In this document: one piece after another, positions 8,015 through 16,745 of the stretch
How positions within the stretch are numbered: the first letter of the stretch is position 1
Layout: every line of letters starts with the position of its first letter
Assembly: GCA_963691905.1 (NCBI GenBank)
Contig: OY829894.1
Span: 434,001-498,000 of the forward strand
Origin: QGON01 sp963691905
Lineage (GTDB): Bacteria > Pseudomonadota > Gammaproteobacteria > Chromatiales > Chromatiaceae
Length of the DNA stretch: 64,000 bases
Direction: 5' to 3'
The notes under the pieces: generated by a model
Told to the model about the DNA's origin: nothing
Databases searched by the model: none
Seen by the model: only the letters and a program-made list of their open reading frames with translations
Program-made: the position numbers and the translations under genes

Positions 8015-9169
8015 CTACCAGACGCGCATCCATTCTTCGAAGACGACAATTCCCACCAAGATATTGAACGCGGCCACGACTAGGGTCAGTACCACTAAGG
8101 CGACCTTCGGTGAGACACTGCCCCTGAAGATGAACTGGAAACGCCGTGTTGCCTTCTCTTGGCCCTTGAAAGCCCGCCGGGCGGTATTCCAGAGCCATGC
8201 CGATATGCCAAAGGCCATGACCCATCCAGCGAGAACTATGGCCAGGATATCCTCGCTCAGGATATAGCGGCCGGAGTTCTTAGATGGGTAATACCAATAA
8301 GTAATATCACTGCCACCGATCGCCAGCAGGGTGCCGATTCCGGCATGCAGCCCGATGATGAGCAGCATAGTCAGGAGACCGAGCACCTTAGATCGGGATG
8401 CAGGTTGTTTCCTTTTTACCTCATCCCCATCCTTTTTTTCAGCCTGCGGTGCTATATCATTGGAGTTATCCTCTGGTGACTTTCCGAGCCTGGAAGCCCG
8501 AGGCGGATCCAGCGGCGTTTTTTCTGTGCTTTCGAGTAACTCGCCAATCTCTTCGGCCATGGTTGCAAGAAGATCACGCCGTTTTCTCAGCCGTTCGAGT
8601 AACGTGCGTGCGTCATCAGCAGTTTCGGGATCGCGCATGCTCCTTTTAAGATCAACCACCAGAGCACTTTGCTCCTCATAACTCAGGGTGGATGTCGTCT
8701 CGACCTGCTCGGTGAGACTCCCGAGATAAGAGATAGGAACTTCCGGTGGGATCGGCAAAGGCTCGGGGAGAGGTTTGGGAGGCGGAAGGGAAGTGAGAGC
8801 TCTAGCTAAGCGAAAAGCAGCATCACGATCCTGCTCCCGGTAGTCTACAAATTGAATCTGCGCTAGCGCGGGCGGCAAGAGGTTTGTTGATACTCCTCCA
8901 GAGACTGCGACGGGTAAGATAGGTTTGCCGAGATCGGCAGCATAGCCGTATTCGCGTTTACAGGCTATGGAGCTTAGCGCTTCCTGGCTCAAGACGAAGA
9001 CGAATACATGACAGTCCAGAACCCTTGCAAGGATTTGATCCCACCAGGCCTGACCACCGCTCAACTCCTGATCAAACCACACGGTATGGCCTAGCGCTTC
9101 TATATCGTCGGCCAAGGTTCTGGCGATAGCTTCGCTCTGGCGGTTATAACTGATGAAAATATTTGACAT
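8015..9169 (-). CDS. TIR-domain protein with C-terminal membrane segments
   Basis: 384 residues, start preceded by AGAGGCAC. Residues 1-125 form a bacterial TIR domain beginning MSNIFISYNRQSEAIA. It has the TIR pattern around the likely catalytic glutamate (LSSIACKREYGYA, C70/E73), where NAD-cleaving TIR proteins carry it. A proline-rich linker (about 130-145), a charged helical region and an acidic/basic low-complexity stretch follow. Then come three transmembrane helices near 263-287, 306-328 and 356-378. TIR domains here may cleave NAD in defence or act in signalling; the membrane anchor suggests sensing at the inner membrane. No partner gene (Thoeris ThsA, Argonaute, CBASS cyclase) is adjacent. 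Confidence 0.85.
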   Translation of the reverse strand: MSNIFISYNRQSEAIARTLADDIEALGHTVWFDQELSGGQAWWDQILARVLDCHVFVFVLSQEALSSIACKREYGYAADLGKPILPVAVSGGVSTNLLPPALAQIQFVDYREQDRDAAFRLARALTSLPPPKPLPEPLPIPPEVPISYLGSLTEQVETTSTLSYEEQSALVVDLKRSMRDPETADDARTLLERLRKRRDLLATMAEEIGELLESTEKTPLDPPRASRLGKSPEDNSNDIAPQAEKKDGDEVKRKQPASRSKVLGLLTMLLIIGLHAGIGTLLAIGGSDITYWYYPSKNSGRYILSEDILAIVLAGWVMAFGISAWLWNTARRAFKGQEKATRRFQFIFRGSVSPKVALVVLTLVVAAFNILVGIVVFEEWMRVW

Positions 9170-9353
9170 GTGCCTCTGTAACGATATCCGTCTTTGTAGA
9201 TATTGTCCTCAAGATTCTGTCACAGCTAAAGTATCAATCCTGCATATCAGAACCCGACGTATGACGCAGCTACCTGACGCCGCAATTCACCAGAGGCAAA
9301 AAGTGGTGTGAGGCACGACATCGCTTTTTTTAACGTCTGCGTAAAATTGTCTT
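9170..9353. other. Upstream region of the TIR gene
   Basis: Non-coding leader between the TIR gene and the candidate intron remnant that fills the rest of the 474-base gap up to tmcA. No clear promoter hexamers with good spacing were found on the minus strand. Confidence 0.4.
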
Positions 9354-9640
9354 GTGTAGGCCCAGCATGGGCATGAACTTATGGGGAGAAAGTCCCCAGT
9401 AGGAGAACCACTGTCGATGATCGGAAATGAGGTCCATAGGACTCCCTCTCAGTGGGTAACTCCTTTTATTTTCGTCTATTTGACACCAACTGCCAGCCGA
9501 GAGCAAGGGCGTCACCGCAAGGTGAGGTCTGGAGGAAGCTTGAGGGCAAAGCGGCGAGCCGGCGAACAGAAACGTCATGTAGGCCTGTTTCCCTGGGGCG
9601 AGCTGACGCATTACGCTATCATGAGGAAGTTCTACTTCTG
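9354..9640 (+). mobile_element. Truncated 5' half of a group II intron (candidate)
   Basis: Starts GTGTAGGCCCAGCATGGGC, close to the GUGYG start and first stem of group II introns. ATGGGGAGAAAGTCCCCAGT follows, matching the common hairpin near the 5' end. Further on, CACCGCAAGGTGAGGTCTGG and CGAACAGAAACGTCATGTAGGC resemble conserved domain I segments of bacterial introns. The element stops at the 3' end of tmcA without a reverse transcriptase or domain V, so it is a dead remnant. Identification is from remembered patterns, not a covariance-model search. Confidence 0.45.
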
Positions 9641-9643
9641 ATG

Positions 9644-11932
9644 TCAGCTGGTTTTCGGGGTGATTACAATTTCCCCCTTTGCTTTGGACGAGGTGGGTTG
9701 AGGCTCGCTTGTTTTGAAGCCAAGCTGTTCGATTCTCTCTTTAATAGGCAGATCCCCCATTTCTAATATGAGCTTGCCTGCTGCGGCTTTTATCGCTTGT
9801 TCTACCGCCGCCCGGCCTGGCATTTCCAGCGCCCTGGCCAGATATTGCCAGTCATGGCGTTGAAGTACTTTCATTATCAGCAACCGCTGTTCATTGGTGG
9901 AGAGCAGTGAGGAGTGCTCGGCTTTGGCAAAGAACCAAAGGCAAAGTTTGGTGATTGGGGGCAGGGTGATCTCAAATCCGCGATTGGCAAAGCTGAAGGC
10001 GATAAGGTCGAGCCAGTCCTGCGGTTCCAGGGTTGGGAGTGAGGATTCTTCCTTTTGTAACAACAGTGTGAGTGCCAGTGACGGTTCCATCTCCTGCAGG
10101 GAATCTCCCAGCAATAGCGGGAAGTGGTTGAGGAAGCGCGTCCGAGCCTGTCGAAACATCTTCTTGCCGGCAGTGGAAGTTGGATGCAGTACGATTATGG
10201 AGTGGGCGCCACTGCTGGCGCCGCGACGTATGCCGACCCGGATGGGCAGCAGTTCGCCTGCCCGCCAGAACTGCATCAAATCCTGGGTGGCGCCGAAACT
10301 TGCGCCGATATAATCCAATCCTTCCGCCTCTGCCTGCTGCCGAATTGCAGCTACCATGCGGCTGCCCGATCCTCGTTGCTGGAGTGCAGGGTGCACCGCG
10401 ATGCGCATGATACGCGCGCCCAGCAGACAGGCGGCGCTTTCCAGTCCAAGATGGGCGCTCAGTGACTGGGCGATCAGATGTCCCCTGGGGCGGCGGTGTC
10501 CGGCCCAGATGGCTTGGGCGGTGGCCGGGGTGAATCCACCCTCGCGGGCGACCAGTGCCGTGGCAACGATGCGTCCCTGGTAGCGCAGCACCGTGATACT
10601 GAGGTTTGGGCCATCCAGGAGTTGTCGCAGATCGAGGGGGGTGGTGCGGTAGTGGGCGAGCACTAACAGGCCAAAAAGGTCGGAGAGATCGCTTTCATTG
10701 GCGGCAAGCTGATCCCGGTCCAGGGTTTCCAGGACTATCTCTGCCGGATCTGCGTACTGTAGCTCATCGTCAGGCACGGGTGTGGCGTCAAGTGCAAGGG
10801 CGCGAAAGATGAACCTCTCCAGTGGATCACCGGTGGCCCAGCGGATCGGGGTCTCCAGGGAAATCTGCCGCCATTGCGGGCGGCGTTGGTCGAGTATCTT
10901 GCGGAAACGCACTGCAAAACCCCGGCCTGTACCTTCGTAACCATGAATGGTGGAGGCAAAGGCGATGCGGGGATAGTGCTCCAGCAACCGCTCAAGCATG
11001 GGGGAGGGGATGGCGGCTGCCTCGTCCACCAACAACAGGTCACCGGGAAGCGGGGAGTGGATCAGTTCATCCGGTGCGACAAACCGCAGTTGTGCCTCTC
11101 CCAGGTGGATGGCGCCCCTGCTGCATTCTGCTTCCGGCAGAAGGCGGCAAGCGCTTCGGAACAGTGGCTCGACCGCCGCCAGCCTGGGGGCGGTGACGAG
11201 AATCTGTAACACGCCCCGTTGCAGAAGTCTGGCAGCAGCGATGCCCATGGCCGTAGACTTGCCGCGTCCCCGGTCGGAGATCAGCACTGCCGGGCGTCGG
11301 CGGTGTCCCGTGACGACCTTGATCACCGCTTCCACCGCAGTAAGCTGGTCAGCTGTTTGGCAATCCGGATCTTCAACGGGGGACGGAGTGTATGTTGGTT
11401 GAGCCGCCGGGAGCGGGGGCAAGGGCTTATCCTGTTCGATCTGCAGGATCGTTGCATCATCCGTAATCAGATGGGCGAAACGGGTGAGAAAACGGCCGCT
11501 TATATTACGGGATTCATAACCTGCTACGGTGATACGGGCATATTCCGGGTCGTCGAATCCTGGCCACTCACTCAGTGGTGGGGAGAGCATCAGCAGCAGT
11601 CCCCCGGCCCGGATCGTGCCACTGGATGCGCCCAGTGCATCCACATCGAGTCCACTGAAGGCATCGAAAACCAGAGCGTCGATCTCCTGCCCGAGCAGGG
11701 TGATCGCCTTGCTTGCGGGGATACTGTCGATCTCCGAGGGACTGTCCAGGCCGATCCATATCGAACGATTGAAGGTGAGTCTTTTTAACAGTTCAGCGGC
11801 AACCGAGCGGCACCATCGGGGTTTACCGGAGAGCAGCAGCATGCCCCGGTGAGAGGAGAGACGCCGGTTTGCAAGAAACCTGGATGCCAGTGAGTTAAGT
11901 TCATCCGGATCTGGGAGTGCAGGTTCAGGCAT
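9644..11932 (-). CDS. tmcA: tRNA(Met) cytidine acetyltransferase TmcA
   Basis: 762 residues from ATG 11932; the longer GTG start at 11962 lies within two bases of a -10-like hexamer and would probably not be transcribed. TmcA acetylates the wobble cytidine of elongator tRNA-Met using acetyl-CoA and ATP. Visible features are the N-terminal DUF1726-type region, a helicase-like ATPase with Walker A SDRGRGKST near residue 220 and Walker B LLLVDEAAAIP, and a GNAT acetyltransferase domain (RIMRIAVHPALQQRGSGSRM). A C-terminal tRNA-binding domain follows. It is longer than the roughly 670-residue E. coli protein. Monocistronic on the minus strand; the intron remnant abuts its 3' end. Confidence 0.93.
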   Translation of the reverse strand: MPEPALPDPDELNSLASRFLANRRLSSHRGMLLLSGKPRWCRSVAAELLKRLTFNRSIWIGLDSPSEIDSIPASKAITLLGQEIDALVFDAFSGLDVDALGASSGTIRAGGLLLMLSPPLSEWPGFDDPEYARITVAGYESRNISGRFLTRFAHLITDDATILQIEQDKPLPPLPAAQPTYTPSPVEDPDCQTADQLTAVEAVIKVVTGHRRRPAVLISDRGRGKSTAMGIAAARLLQRGVLQILVTAPRLAAVEPLFRSACRLLPEAECSRGAIHLGEAQLRFVAPDELIHSPLPGDLLLVDEAAAIPSPMLERLLEHYPRIAFASTIHGYEGTGRGFAVRFRKILDQRRPQWRQISLETPIRWATGDPLERFIFRALALDATPVPDDELQYADPAEIVLETLDRDQLAANESDLSDLFGLLVLAHYRTTPLDLRQLLDGPNLSITVLRYQGRIVATALVAREGGFTPATAQAIWAGHRRPRGHLIAQSLSAHLGLESAACLLGARIMRIAVHPALQQRGSGSRMVAAIRQQAEAEGLDYIGASFGATQDLMQFWRAGELLPIRVGIRRGASSGAHSIIVLHPTSTAGKKMFRQARTRFLNHFPLLLGDSLQEMEPSLALTLLLQKEESSLPTLEPQDWLDLIAFSFANRGFEITLPPITKLCLWFFAKAEHSSLLSTNEQRLLIMKVLQRHDWQYLARALEMPGRAAVEQAIKAAAGKLILEMGDLPIKERIEQLGFKTSEPQPTSSKAKGEIVITPKTS

Positions 11933-11963
11933 GTTGAGGGTGATTCCAGTTAAACAGGCCACT

Positions 11964-11969
11964 ATTATA
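11964..11969 (-). promoter_or_regulatory. Candidate -10 hexamer for tmcA
   Basis: TATAAT on the minus strand, about 32 bases before the preferred tmcA start. No good -35 hexamer is found at normal spacing, so this is a weak prediction. It does argue against the longer GTG start. Confidence 0.3.
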
Positions 11970-12084
11970 GTCAGAAGTCTATCGACAGGATTGTGGTGTG
12001 ACTGCTAACGTTAAACTCAAGTTTCGGAGTTCAAGCCATTCTGAAAAGATGAAGGATGGCGTTTTACTCATTTCATGAGCGCCT

Positions 12085-12153
12085 GGTAGGGTATGCCGTG
12101 CGCACCAGAATAAGCCGTTACAGCGATCATGGTGCGCATGGCGCACCCTACGC
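12085..12153. repeat. Palindromic repeat, family A (copy 1)
   Basis: Inverted pair: left arm GGTAGGGTATGCCGTGCGCACC, right arm GGTGCGCATGGCGCACCCTACG, about 22 bases each around a 25-base centre. The same arms recur near 16551, 48542 and 61643. It lies directly before hypF and can be misread as an N-terminal extension of that gene. The short flank AAGTTTCGGAGTTCAA at about 12017-12033 also recurs beside copy 3. Confidence 0.8.
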
Positions 12154-12181
12154 TCTTCGTGGTCAAAAGCAGTGTTTCAGG

Positions 12182-14536
12182 ATGACACTAATAGTGCCAA
12201 AGGAGCAAGTTATCTCTGCTGAAAAGATCCGTGTAAGAGGATTGGTCCAGGGTGTGGGGTTTCGTCCTACAGTCTGGCGCGTTGCCAATGAGTGCGGATT
12301 ATCGGGTTACGTTTATAACGATAGCGAGGGTGTTCTGATCCGGATTTGGGGGGAGCAGAGCACTTGTGACCGCTTCTGCCGCCAGTTGCTGGAAGAGTCT
12401 CCGCCATTGGCGCGGATCGACAGCCTGGAGAGGGAGCCGTCGGCCACTGACAATGGACCGACAGGTTTTACTATCACCGAGAGCCGGGAGGGTGAGATCC
12501 GTACCGGCATAGTGCCCGATGCCGCCACCTGTCCCGCCTGTCATTCAGAGATCTTTGATCCAGCTGATCGCCGTTATCGTTATCCCTTTACCAACTGCAC
12601 CCATTGCGGCCCCCGTCTGACCATTGTCGAAGGCATCCCCTATGATCGAAAAAACACCAGCATGCGGCACTTTCCTATGTGTCCCGCCTGCGAGCGTGAA
12701 TATGCCGATCCGGCAAACCGGCGGTTTCATGCCCAGCCGAATGCCTGTCCGGTCTGTGGTCCGACGGTTTGGATTGAGGCGTCCGATGGGCAGAAGATAG
12801 CAGTTGCCTCGATGGGAAGACCTGACCCGATCGAAAAGGTCAGTCAGCGTTTGGCGAACGGAGAGATCGTTGCGATCAAGGGGGTGGGAGGATTTCACCT
12901 TGCCTGTGACGCCACGAACGGCGCAGCAGTAGCCAGGCTGCGGCAACGCAAGGGCCGTTTTCACAAACCCTTTGCGTTGATGGCCAGGGATATAACGGTT
13001 ATTCGAAAATATGCCCCGCTGGATGAAGATGCCGCCAGGTTGCTGAGCAGTCCGGCCGCACCGATTCTCTTGCTGGATCGGAGGCCTGGCCTGACCCTGC
13101 CGGAAGCGTTGGCGCCGGGACAGAGCACCCTGGGTTTCATGCTGCCCTACACGCCGTTGCACCATCTGCTGCTGGCTGGTTGGGAGGTTCCGCTGGTGAT
13201 GACCAGTGGCAACCTCACGGATGAACCACAGTGTACCGATAATGCGGATGCGGCATCACGGTTGCATGGATTGGCGGATGTCTATCTGCAGCATAATCGT
13301 CCCATCGTCAATCGGGTGGATGACTCGGTGGTGCGTTTTATGGATGGAAAACCCCGGCTGCTGCGGCGGGCACGGGGTTATGCGCCCAGTCTGATTGTTT
13401 TGCCGGAAGGTTTCAAAAATGCCCCGCCGATTTTGGCATTGGGAGGGGAGCTGAAGAGTACCTTCTGCCTGTTGCAGGACGGCCAGGCGATTCTCTCCCA
13501 GCATCTTGGGGATCTGGAGGATCTCCTGACATTCAGGGATTACGAAAGGACACTTGACCTCTATCGCCATCTCTTTGATTTTCTGCCGGAATTTCTGGTG
13601 GCCGACCTGCACCCCGGTTATCGCTCAACCCGGTTCGGTCGCCAATATGGGGCGTCTGAATCGATCCCGCTGCAACAGGTACAGCACCACCACGCCCACA
13701 TCGCCAGTGTGCTGGCCGAGAATGGATGGCCGCTGGATGGGGGGCAGGTGCTGGGTATCGCGCTGGATGGATCCGGTTATGGAGACGATGGCACTGTCTG
13801 GGGCGGGGAGTTTTTGATCACTGACTATCTGGACTATAGAAGGGCTGGTTTTTTCAAGCCGGTGCCACTGCCTGGTAGCACAAAGGCGATTCAACAACCC
13901 TGGCGTTCAGCCTTTGCCCAGCTTCATAGCAGTTTCGGATGGGATAAGTGCCTGCATGAGTGGGTGAGAGTGGAAGCGATACTCGACTTGCAAACAAAGC
14001 CCCTGGCTGTGCTACAGGGCATGATGGAAAAAGGGGTCAACACGCCCTTGACCAGTTCTTGCGGTCGACTGTTCGATGCGGTGGCCGCCATTTTGAATAT
14101 TTGCCGGGAAGAGGTGAGCTACGAAGGACAGGCGGCAATCGAACTGGAGGCGTTAATCGATCCGGCTGAGATGGCGCAAACTGCCGGGTATCCATTCGAG
14201 ACTGCTGCAAGCATGCTTGATGCCACGCTTATGTGGCAGGCACTGATGGAAGATCTGACTCAGGGTGTGTCCCGAGGCAAGATCGCAGCACGTTTTCACT
14301 GTGGATTGGCTGATACGGTGGTTGCGATGGCCGCTTCGCTTGCTTTTGAAGAAGGTTTGTCGACGGTGGCGCTCTCCGGCGGTGTATTCCAGAATCGCAT
14401 ACTTTTCGAGGCAGTGGTGTCCGGGCTAAAAAGAGCCGGTCTGCAGGTCTTGAGTCACCAGCAGGTGCCGTCGAACGACGGCGGTCTCTCCCTCGGTCAG
14501 GCAGTCATAGGTGCGGCCCGCCACATCAAGCGCTGA
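12182..14536 (+). CDS. hypF: Carbamoyltransferase HypF (hydrogenase maturation)
   Basis: 784 residues from ATG 12182. The open frame extends 42 codons further upstream, but that part lies in a palindromic repeat and has no family resemblance. HypF makes and transfers the carbamoyl group that becomes the cyanide ligand of [NiFe]-hydrogenase. Domains in order are acylphosphatase-like (RGLVQGVGFRPTVWRVA), two zinc-finger motifs with CPAC/CTHC and CPAC/CPVC pairs, a YrdC-like domain, and a Kae1-like domain with HHHAHIASV and GIALDGSGYGDDG. No other hyp or hydrogenase structural gene is in the window; amrS follows 46 bases downstream. Confidence 0.95.
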   Translation: MTLIVPKEQVISAEKIRVRGLVQGVGFRPTVWRVANECGLSGYVYNDSEGVLIRIWGEQSTCDRFCRQLLEESPPLARIDSLEREPSATDNGPTGFTITESREGEIRTGIVPDAATCPACHSEIFDPADRRYRYPFTNCTHCGPRLTIVEGIPYDRKNTSMRHFPMCPACEREYADPANRRFHAQPNACPVCGPTVWIEASDGQKIAVASMGRPDPIEKVSQRLANGEIVAIKGVGGFHLACDATNGAAVARLRQRKGRFHKPFALMARDITVIRKYAPLDEDAARLLSSPAAPILLLDRRPGLTLPEALAPGQSTLGFMLPYTPLHHLLLAGWEVPLVMTSGNLTDEPQCTDNADAASRLHGLADVYLQHNRPIVNRVDDSVVRFMDGKPRLLRRARGYAPSLIVLPEGFKNAPPILALGGELKSTFCLLQDGQAILSQHLGDLEDLLTFRDYERTLDLYRHLFDFLPEFLVADLHPGYRSTRFGRQYGASESIPLQQVQHHHAHIASVLAENGWPLDGGQVLGIALDGSGYGDDGTVWGGEFLITDYLDYRRAGFFKPVPLPGSTKAIQQPWRSAFAQLHSSFGWDKCLHEWVRVEAILDLQTKPLAVLQGMMEKGVNTPLTSSCGRLFDAVAAILNICREEVSYEGQAAIELEALIDPAEMAQTAGYPFETAASMLDATLMWQALMEDLTQGVSRGKIAARFHCGLADTVVAMAASLAFEEGLSTVALSGGVFQNRILFEAVVSGLKRAGLQVLSHQQVPSNDGGLSLGQAVIGAARHIKR

Positions 14537-14582
14537 AGCCTGCTAGATTGTTAATAGAGGCAGGTGGATTTGAGAGTGCGTG

Positions 14583-15665
14583 ATGAAAACAGTCGTTCCC
14601 ACAAAATACTGGCATGCACTGGAGGATGGCCGGGTTCAGTGCGATCTCTGTCCCCGTTTCTGCCATATCAAGGAGGGCCGACAGGGGTTCTGTTTCGTGC
14701 GGGAAAACCGGGGGGGAGAGGTGGTCCTCACTACCTATGGCCGTTCCAGCGGCTTCTGTGTCGATCCCATTGAAAAAAAACCGCTGAATCACTACCTGCC
14801 AGGCACTCCGGTCCTATCATTTGGCACTGCCGGTTGTAATCTGGCCTGTAAGTTCTGCCAGAATTGGGATATCAGCAAGTCCAGGGAGACCCACACCCTG
14901 GCCGATGAGGCCTCGCCCGAGACGATTGCCGGGGCTGCCCTGGATCTAGGCTGCCGCAGTGTCGCCTACACCTACAACGATCCGGTCATCTTCCACGAAT
15001 ATGCCATCGACGTGGCTCAGGCCTGTCACGAGGTCGGGGTTCAGTCGGTCGCGGTGACCGCAGGTTATGTCTGTGCTGAACCGCGTGAGGCGTTCTATCA
15101 TCACATGGATGCGGCCAATATCGATCTTAAGGCTTTTAGCGAATCGTTTTATCATAAGCTCACCGGCTCCCATCTGCAGCCGGTGCTGGAGACGCTGCAA
15201 TATCTCAAGCATGAGACCAGTGTCTGGTTTGAACTCACCACCCTGCTGATCCCCGGTGAAAACGATTCCGAGTCGGAACTTGAGGAGATGACTCAGTGGG
15301 TAGTCGACAAGCTGGGTCCGGATGTACCGATGCACTTCTCGGCTTTTCACCCCAGCTGGAAGATGATGGACACCCCATCCACCCCTCTGGCGACTCTGAC
15401 CCTGGCTCGCAGTATCGCCATGAAAAACGGTGTGCGATACGCCTATGTCGGCAACGTGCATGATCCAAAAGGGGATAGTACCTGGTGCCATCAGTGCGGC
15501 GAGCTGCTGATCGGTCGGGACTGGTACCAGCTCAGTGATTGGAATCTGACTCCTGAGGGTAAATGCAAAGCGTGCGGTGCTGCCTGTGCCGGGGTTATCG
15601 AAGCCGGTCCGGGGGATTGGGGTCCCAAAAGTCAGCCTGTGCGGCTGGCGGACTATAAACGTTGA
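14583..15665 (+). CDS. amrS: AmmeMemoRadiSam system radical SAM enzyme
   Basis: 360 residues from ATG 14583, with GAGAG seven bases before; a GTG codon directly precedes it. The radical SAM cluster motif is GCNLACKFCQNW near residue 85. The N-terminus carries CDLCPRFC, and the C-terminus two CxxC pairs (CHQCGELL, CKACGAAC) that could bind zinc or another cluster. This is the family related to pyruvate-formate-lyase-activating enzymes that occurs with MEMO1-like and AMMECR1-like proteins. The amrB partner follows 21 bases downstream. Its reaction is not established to my knowledge. Confidence 0.9.
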   Translation: MKTVVPTKYWHALEDGRVQCDLCPRFCHIKEGRQGFCFVRENRGGEVVLTTYGRSSGFCVDPIEKKPLNHYLPGTPVLSFGTAGCNLACKFCQNWDISKSRETHTLADEASPETIAGAALDLGCRSVAYTYNDPVIFHEYAIDVAQACHEVGVQSVAVTAGYVCAEPREAFYHHMDAANIDLKAFSESFYHKLTGSHLQPVLETLQYLKHETSVWFELTTLLIPGENDSESELEEMTQWVVDKLGPDVPMHFSAFHPSWKMMDTPSTPLATLTLARSIAMKNGVRYAYVGNVHDPKGDSTWCHQCGELLIGRDWYQLSDWNLTPEGKCKACGAACAGVIEAGPGDWGPKSQPVRLADYKR

Positions 15666-15686
15666 TGGGGATTGGAGGAGGAGATT

Positions 15687-16472
15687 ATGAGCAATATCAG
15701 ATTGCCCGCTGTGGCGGGACTTTTCTACCCGAATGATGCCCGGACGCTGCGTGACATGGTCCAGGATTATCTGCATAGTGCCGATGCAGAAGGCACACTG
15801 CCAAAGGCCATCATTGCGCCCCATGCGGGTTATATCTATTCCGGGCCTGTCGCGGCCAGTGTTTATGCAAGGCTTGCTTCAGGCAGAGAACGCGTCCGCC
15901 GGGTGGTGGTGCTGGGTCCCTCACATCGGGTGCCGTTTTACGGTTTGGCAATGAGTTCGGCAGATGCCTTTCGCACCCCGCTTGGGGATATTCCGCTGGA
16001 CCGTGAAGCCATGCAGTTGATCGCCGATCTGCCCCAAGTCAAACAGCTCGATGCTGCGCATGTGCAGGAACACTCACTTGAGGTTCAATTGCCGTTTCTA
16101 CAGTTGATGCTCGATCAGTTCAGTCTGATCCCACTGGTCGTGGGTGATGCGACGGCCGAAGAGGTTGGCGAAGTGTTGTCTCGGCTCTGGGGTGGTCAGG
16201 AAACACTCATCGTTATCAGTTCGGATCTCAGTCACTACCATGACTATCTGACGGCGCAGAAGATGGATAAAGCGACCTCCGAGGCGATTGTCGCCATACA
16301 TCCTGATGAGATCGGTTATGAAGATGCCTGTGGCCGTATTCCTGTCAAAGGGCTGCTGCATCAGGTTCGGTCGAAGGGACTGGATGGGGAGCTCGTCGAT
16401 CTGCGAAACTCAGGCGATACGGCTGGTTCGAGGGATCAGGTGGTAGGTTATGGTGCCTATGCTTTTTCCTGA
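15687..16472 (+). CDS. amrB: AmmeMemoRadiSam system protein B (MEMO1 family)
   Basis: 261 residues. ATG 15687 is chosen because GGAGGAGGAG lies directly upstream; the longer frame would start inside this ribosome site. It is a MEMO1/class III extradiol-dioxygenase-like fold: AGLFYPNDARTLRDMV, IIAPHAGYIYSGPVA, GPSHRVPFYG, EHSLEVQLPFLQ and SSDLSHYHDY are all family blocks, including the conserved histidines that line the dioxygenase-type site. Co-transcribed with amrS. The third usual member, AMMECR1-like AmrA, is not in the window. Confidence 0.92.
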   Translation: MSNIRLPAVAGLFYPNDARTLRDMVQDYLHSADAEGTLPKAIIAPHAGYIYSGPVAASVYARLASGRERVRRVVVLGPSHRVPFYGLAMSSADAFRTPLGDIPLDREAMQLIADLPQVKQLDAAHVQEHSLEVQLPFLQLMLDQFSLIPLVVGDATAEEVGEVLSRLWGGQETLIVISSDLSHYHDYLTAQKMDKATSEAIVAIHPDEIGYEDACGRIPVKGLLHQVRSKGLDGELVDLRNSGDTAGSRDQVVGYGAYAFS

Positions 16473-16550
16473 CGCGCTGTTTCTCAAGAGGCTGCTTCCT
16501 GGCGGATTCCCGGGTTGTCCACTTGATCCTTTTCCTCTCTAGTGGATTTA

Positions 16551-16576
16551 GGTGCGCACGGTGCACCCTACGTTCT
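16551..16576. repeat. Palindromic repeat, family A (half copy 2)
   Basis: A single right arm, GGTGCGCACGGTGCACCCTACG, in the 273-base gap between amrB and the PAS-GGDEF-EAL gene. The opposite arm is missing, so this looks like a decayed or half unit. The rest of the gap has no recognised element. Confidence 0.7.
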
Positions 16577-16745
16577 GTGGATTTAAGAAAAAATCTTGCT
16601 GGCCGCTATTCTGTGTAGTGGAAAAGAGTCAAAAAAATCGGATTTATTGACGATTGGCGGTAACTTCATGATTACTAATAAAAATCCATATTGGTTTGTG
16701 CTCGACCGAAGCAGAGACGGAACGCTGAATTCGGCGTAATCTGAG

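Noticed and set aside
8015..9169. Thoeris or short-Argonaute defence system
   Set aside because: No ThsA, Argonaute or APAZ gene lies next to the TIR gene.
9330..9641. Short open frames on both strands within the intron-like region
   Set aside because: Overlap on both strands without ribosome sites; the sequence is better explained as structured intron RNA.
12056..12181. N-terminal extension of HypF
   Set aside because: Made of a palindromic repeat; the acylphosphatase domain begins only after 12182.
14946..15824. 292-codon open frame on the minus strand
   Set aside because: Antisense to amrS and the start of amrB; both plus-strand genes carry family motifs.
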